Positions 34,239 through 36,099 of a stretch of 36,099 nucleotides of DNA are shown piece by piece. The notes under the pieces are model-generated. The model was not told the origin of the DNA. It worked only from the letters and a program-made list of their open reading frames with translations, and searched no databases. The position numbers and the translations under genes were made by a program. The stretch is from Leptospira_B sp964571605 (GTDB lineage: Bacteria > Spirochaetota > Leptospiria > Leptospirales > Leptospiraceae): assembly GCA_964571605.1 (NCBI GenBank), contig CAZNCS010000014.1:1-36099 (forward strand). The letters run 5' to 3'. How positions within the stretch are numbered: the stretch's first letter is position 1; each line of letters starts with the position of its first letter.

Positions 34239-35363
34239 ATGAGTAATTGGAAGAGAGTTTCGTTTTTGATAGCCTATGCGATTCCAGTATTGGCCGTTCT
34301 CGGCTATTATTTGGGAGGAGGTTTTAATTTTCTAACCTTAGCCATGGTCTTTGGGATTTTACCACTATTGGATGTTTTGGTCGGGCCGGACTCGAGCAAT
34401 CCGAAAGAAGAAGAAGTTCCGGAACTGCAAAAGGAATTTTATTTTCGATTTTTGACGTATCTCTGGGCCTGGATTCAATTCGGTCTAGTGGTTTGGTCGC
34501 TTTGGGAAATCCAAACTCATTCTTTAACCGTTCTGGAATGGACCGGCTTTGTTTTATCGATCGGAGTCAATACCGGTGGGATCGGAATCACTGTAGCTCA
34601 TGAGTTGGGTCATAAGAATACAAAAATCGAACAATGGTATTCCAAATTCATCCTCATGACTGTTTGTTATATGCATTTTTTTATAGAGCATAACCGAGGC
34701 CACCATGTGAATGTTTCCACACATGAAGATCCTGCTTCCAGCAGAAAGGGAGAGTCCTTCTTTACCTTTTATCCCAGAACTGTTTTCGGAAGTTTAACAA
34801 GCGCTTGGAATTTGGAGAAAAAAAGGCTCTCCAAAATCGGCAAGTCGGCATGGACCTTTGAGAATGAAATGATCACATCAGCGATTGTCCCCGTTTTTTT
34901 TATAGGTGCAGTCACTGGAATTTTTTACGCGATCACAGGTACTTTAAACTGGGGAGTTCCTATCTTTTTCTTTGTCCAAAGTTGGATCGCATTTTCTTTA
35001 CTCGAACTTGTGAATTATATAGAACATTACGGACTGGCTCGTAAAGAATTGTCTCCCGGAAAATTCGAAAAGGTGCAACCGATTCATTCTTGGAATCAAA
35101 ATTTTGGTTTATCCAATGCGTTCTTATTCCAACTCCAAAGGCATTCCGATCATCACGCGAATGCGGGAAGAAGATACCAATCTCTTCGTCATTTTGAAGA
35201 AAGCCCTCAATTGCCATACGGTTACGAGATTATGATTCTTTTGGCTCTTTTTCCACCGCTCTGGTTTAAGGTGATGAACGGGAAATTGGAAGAATGGAAA
35301 AATGCGCAAGGTGATACGATTCAGAAAAAGCAAAATTCAAAAGGAAAACCTGCCGTCGTTTAA
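34239..35363 (+). CDS. alkB: alkane 1-monooxygenase (AlkB-type membrane di-iron hydroxylase)
   Basis: Hydroxylates the terminal carbon of medium-chain alkanes, or related substrates, using rubredoxin-delivered electrons; integral inner-membrane enzyme. All family histidine boxes are present in 374 residues: 'HELGHK' (121-126), 'HNRGHH' (151-156) followed by 'HEDPASSR', the AlkB-specific 'NYIEHYGL' (259-266) and 'LQRHSDHHA' (299-307) with 'RRYQSLRHFE'. Hydrophobic segments around 8-25, 30-48, 70-90, 101-120 and 211-258 match the six-helix topology. The length is near the usual 370-410, and GGGAGAG lies close before the start. No rubredoxin or rubredoxin reductase gene is adjacent, so electron partners must be elsewhere. 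Substrate range cannot be read from the sequence; xylene-monooxygenase-like relatives are a less likely alternative. Confidence 0.93.
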   Translation: MSNWKRVSFLIAYAIPVLAVLGYYLGGGFNFLTLAMVFGILPLLDVLVGPDSSNPKEEEVPELQKEFYFRFLTYLWAWIQFGLVVWSLWEIQTHSLTVLEWTGFVLSIGVNTGGIGITVAHELGHKNTKIEQWYSKFILMTVCYMHFFIEHNRGHHVNVSTHEDPASSRKGESFFTFYPRTVFGSLTSAWNLEKKRLSKIGKSAWTFENEMITSAIVPVFFIGAVTGIFYAITGTLNWGVPIFFFVQSWIAFSLLELVNYIEHYGLARKELSPGKFEKVQPIHSWNQNFGLSNAFLFQLQRHSDHHANAGRRYQSLRHFEESPQLPYGYEIMILLALFPPLWFKVMNGKLEEWKNAQGDTIQKKQNSKGKPAVV

Positions 35364-35410
35364 AAAGAAAATTTCCAAACTTTTCTTATCTATTCTAATT
35401 TGAATGATAT

Positions 35411-35438
35411 AAAAGGGCCCGAAGGATCGGGCCCTTTT
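35411..35438. terminator. bidirectional terminator between alkB and the AhpD-like gene
   Basis: A perfect 12-bp stem AAAAGGGCCCGA/TCGGGCCCTTTT with loop AGGA and U-runs in both directions, placed between two convergent genes. Confidence 0.92.
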
Positions 35439-35442
35439 TATT

Positions 35443-35973
35443 TTAAACCCAGGACATCTGATCCGAGGTCAATCCTAAAGGTTTTCCTAATAGATTAAAA
35501 TAATTTTCGGTCGCACACATCCAAGTGATTTCTACGATTTCTTTTTCCGAATAATAGGCGCCTAACTCGTCGAAAGTCTGGTCCGAGGCTTTTTTAGAAA
35601 AGGTAACTTCTTCCAAATAACTGAATAATGCTTTTTCTTTTGCAGAAAAACGGGAACTATTCTTATAATTGGAGAGATCTTTCCATTCTATAAACTCTTT
35701 GGTTTCTTTTTTGGAAATGTATTCCTGCATATTTGAACAAAATTTGCAATCGTTCAGATGGGAGACAAAAAATCGGATTCTATGTTTGGTTTCCTGGGGA
35801 AGAGAGAGTTTCTTTTCTACGGAGATTATTTTCATGGAAGCTCCCAGGATGGGAAGACTTCTGGAATAGATAAAACGTAAAGGAGCGAGTACCTTTCCGT
35901 ATTGGAATTTGGAAAAAAGAAACGCCAATTTTAAGACGATGGATTTTGGGTGGTCGATAGGTTGTAGTTTCAT
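35443..35973 (-). CDS. carboxymuconolactone decarboxylase / AhpD-like protein
   Basis: 176-residue all-helical protein of the AhpD-like superfamily, which includes peroxide-defence adaptors and gamma-carboxymuconolactone decarboxylases. 'VSHLNDCKFCSNMQEYI' (70-86) holds the CxxC pair (Cys76, Cys79), expected to be redox active; the His usually four residues after the second Cys is Gln83. The end 'ENYFNLLGKPLGLTSDQ' resembles the family's 'N.F.....PLGL..D'. The N-terminal 40 residues are hydrophobic and basic without a clear signal. AGGGGA lies only one base before the start codon, an unusually tight spacing. Convergent with alkB. Confidence 0.78.
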   Translation of the reverse strand: MKLQPIDHPKSIVLKLAFLFSKFQYGKVLAPLRFIYSRSLPILGASMKIISVEKKLSLPQETKHRIRFFVSHLNDCKFCSNMQEYISKKETKEFIEWKDLSNYKNSSRFSAKEKALFSYLEEVTFSKKASDQTFDELGAYYSEKEIVEITWMCATENYFNLLGKPLGLTSDQMSWV

Positions 35974-36042
35974 TCCCCTAGAATAGCAGGAATATTCGTA
36001 TCGGACGCAATATATATAAAAGAATCGGAATAAAAAAAATTC

Positions 36043-36056
36043 TTAACAATTGTTAA
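36043..36056. promoter_or_regulatory. palindromic operator candidate upstream of the AhpD-like gene
   Basis: TTAACAATTGTTAA is a perfect 14-bp palindrome about 76 bases upstream of the AhpD-like start codon, in AT-rich DNA. Sites of this shape are common for MarR-type redox-responsive regulators, which would suit an AhpD-like gene. The regulator is not in view. Confidence 0.45.
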
Positions 36057-36099
36057 AGATAAAAAATTTGAAAAATAAAAAATCCCGTCACAAACGTAA

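Overview
The window looks like a chromosomal stretch of a spirochaete, most likely a Leptospira. Reasons: moderate-to-low GC, many genes with spirochaete-style lipoprotein signals (LFFASC, PIFSC, PLFSC, LAGC, CFASC), an ExbB-ExbD-ExbD-TonB operon, and 'CACGCAGAGGCGCTAAGG'-type dispersed repeats between genes. This is inference from gene style; no rRNA or other marker gene is present. No tRNA, CRISPR array or intact insertion sequence was seen.

Layout, left to right. (1) 1-1286: a partial MFS permease on the minus strand, cut by the window start. (2) 1670-3963, minus: exbB-exbD-exbD-tonB, the inner-membrane energiser for TonB-dependent outer-membrane receptors. (3) 4142-6220, minus: a GH5 lipoprotein resembling endoglycoceramidase. 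(4) 6221-7668: a low-density, foreign-looking patch with a plus-strand VOC-family gene and the broken C-terminal end of an alpha/beta hydrolase. (5) 7669-24593, minus: a compact four-gene operon, the centrepiece. It encodes two paralogous ~1,500-residue lipoproteins, a 2,442-residue SpvB/FG-GAP/RHS lipoprotein, and a small AT-rich gene one base downstream that looks like an immunity gene. (6) 25260-30913, minus: a TonB-dependent receptor with a small lipoprotein and a larger secreted lipoprotein upstream; these are probably clients of the exb/tonB machinery. (7) 31029-33412, minus: a small secreted protein and a membrane-bound GGDEF-EAL protein with a degenerate GGDEF motif but a complete EAL site. 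(8) 34239-35363, plus: an AlkB-type alkane hydroxylase with its own promoter, convergent with an AhpD-like gene (35443-35973, minus) across a shared terminator.

Main result. By eye, the two ~1,500-residue paralogues carry the landmarks of the anthrax protective antigen / clostridial binary-toxin B pore-forming unit, in order: a DxDxDG-E calcium motif, a 'YP' strand, a Ser/Gly/Ala-rich alternating hairpin, a 'WAD' motif, the next beta-strands, a 'K..R..R' strand with a downstream 'SLENALK' helix, and a 'GxEI-F-DF' segment where PA has its phi-clamp loop. They sit in one operon with an RHS protein built like a fused Tc-toxin B/C cocoon that ends in a variable tip and a putative immunity gene. 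The hypothesis is a surface-anchored hybrid in which PA-like pores translocate or present an RHS-encapsulated toxin. Homology and function are both inferred and need profile and structure searches.
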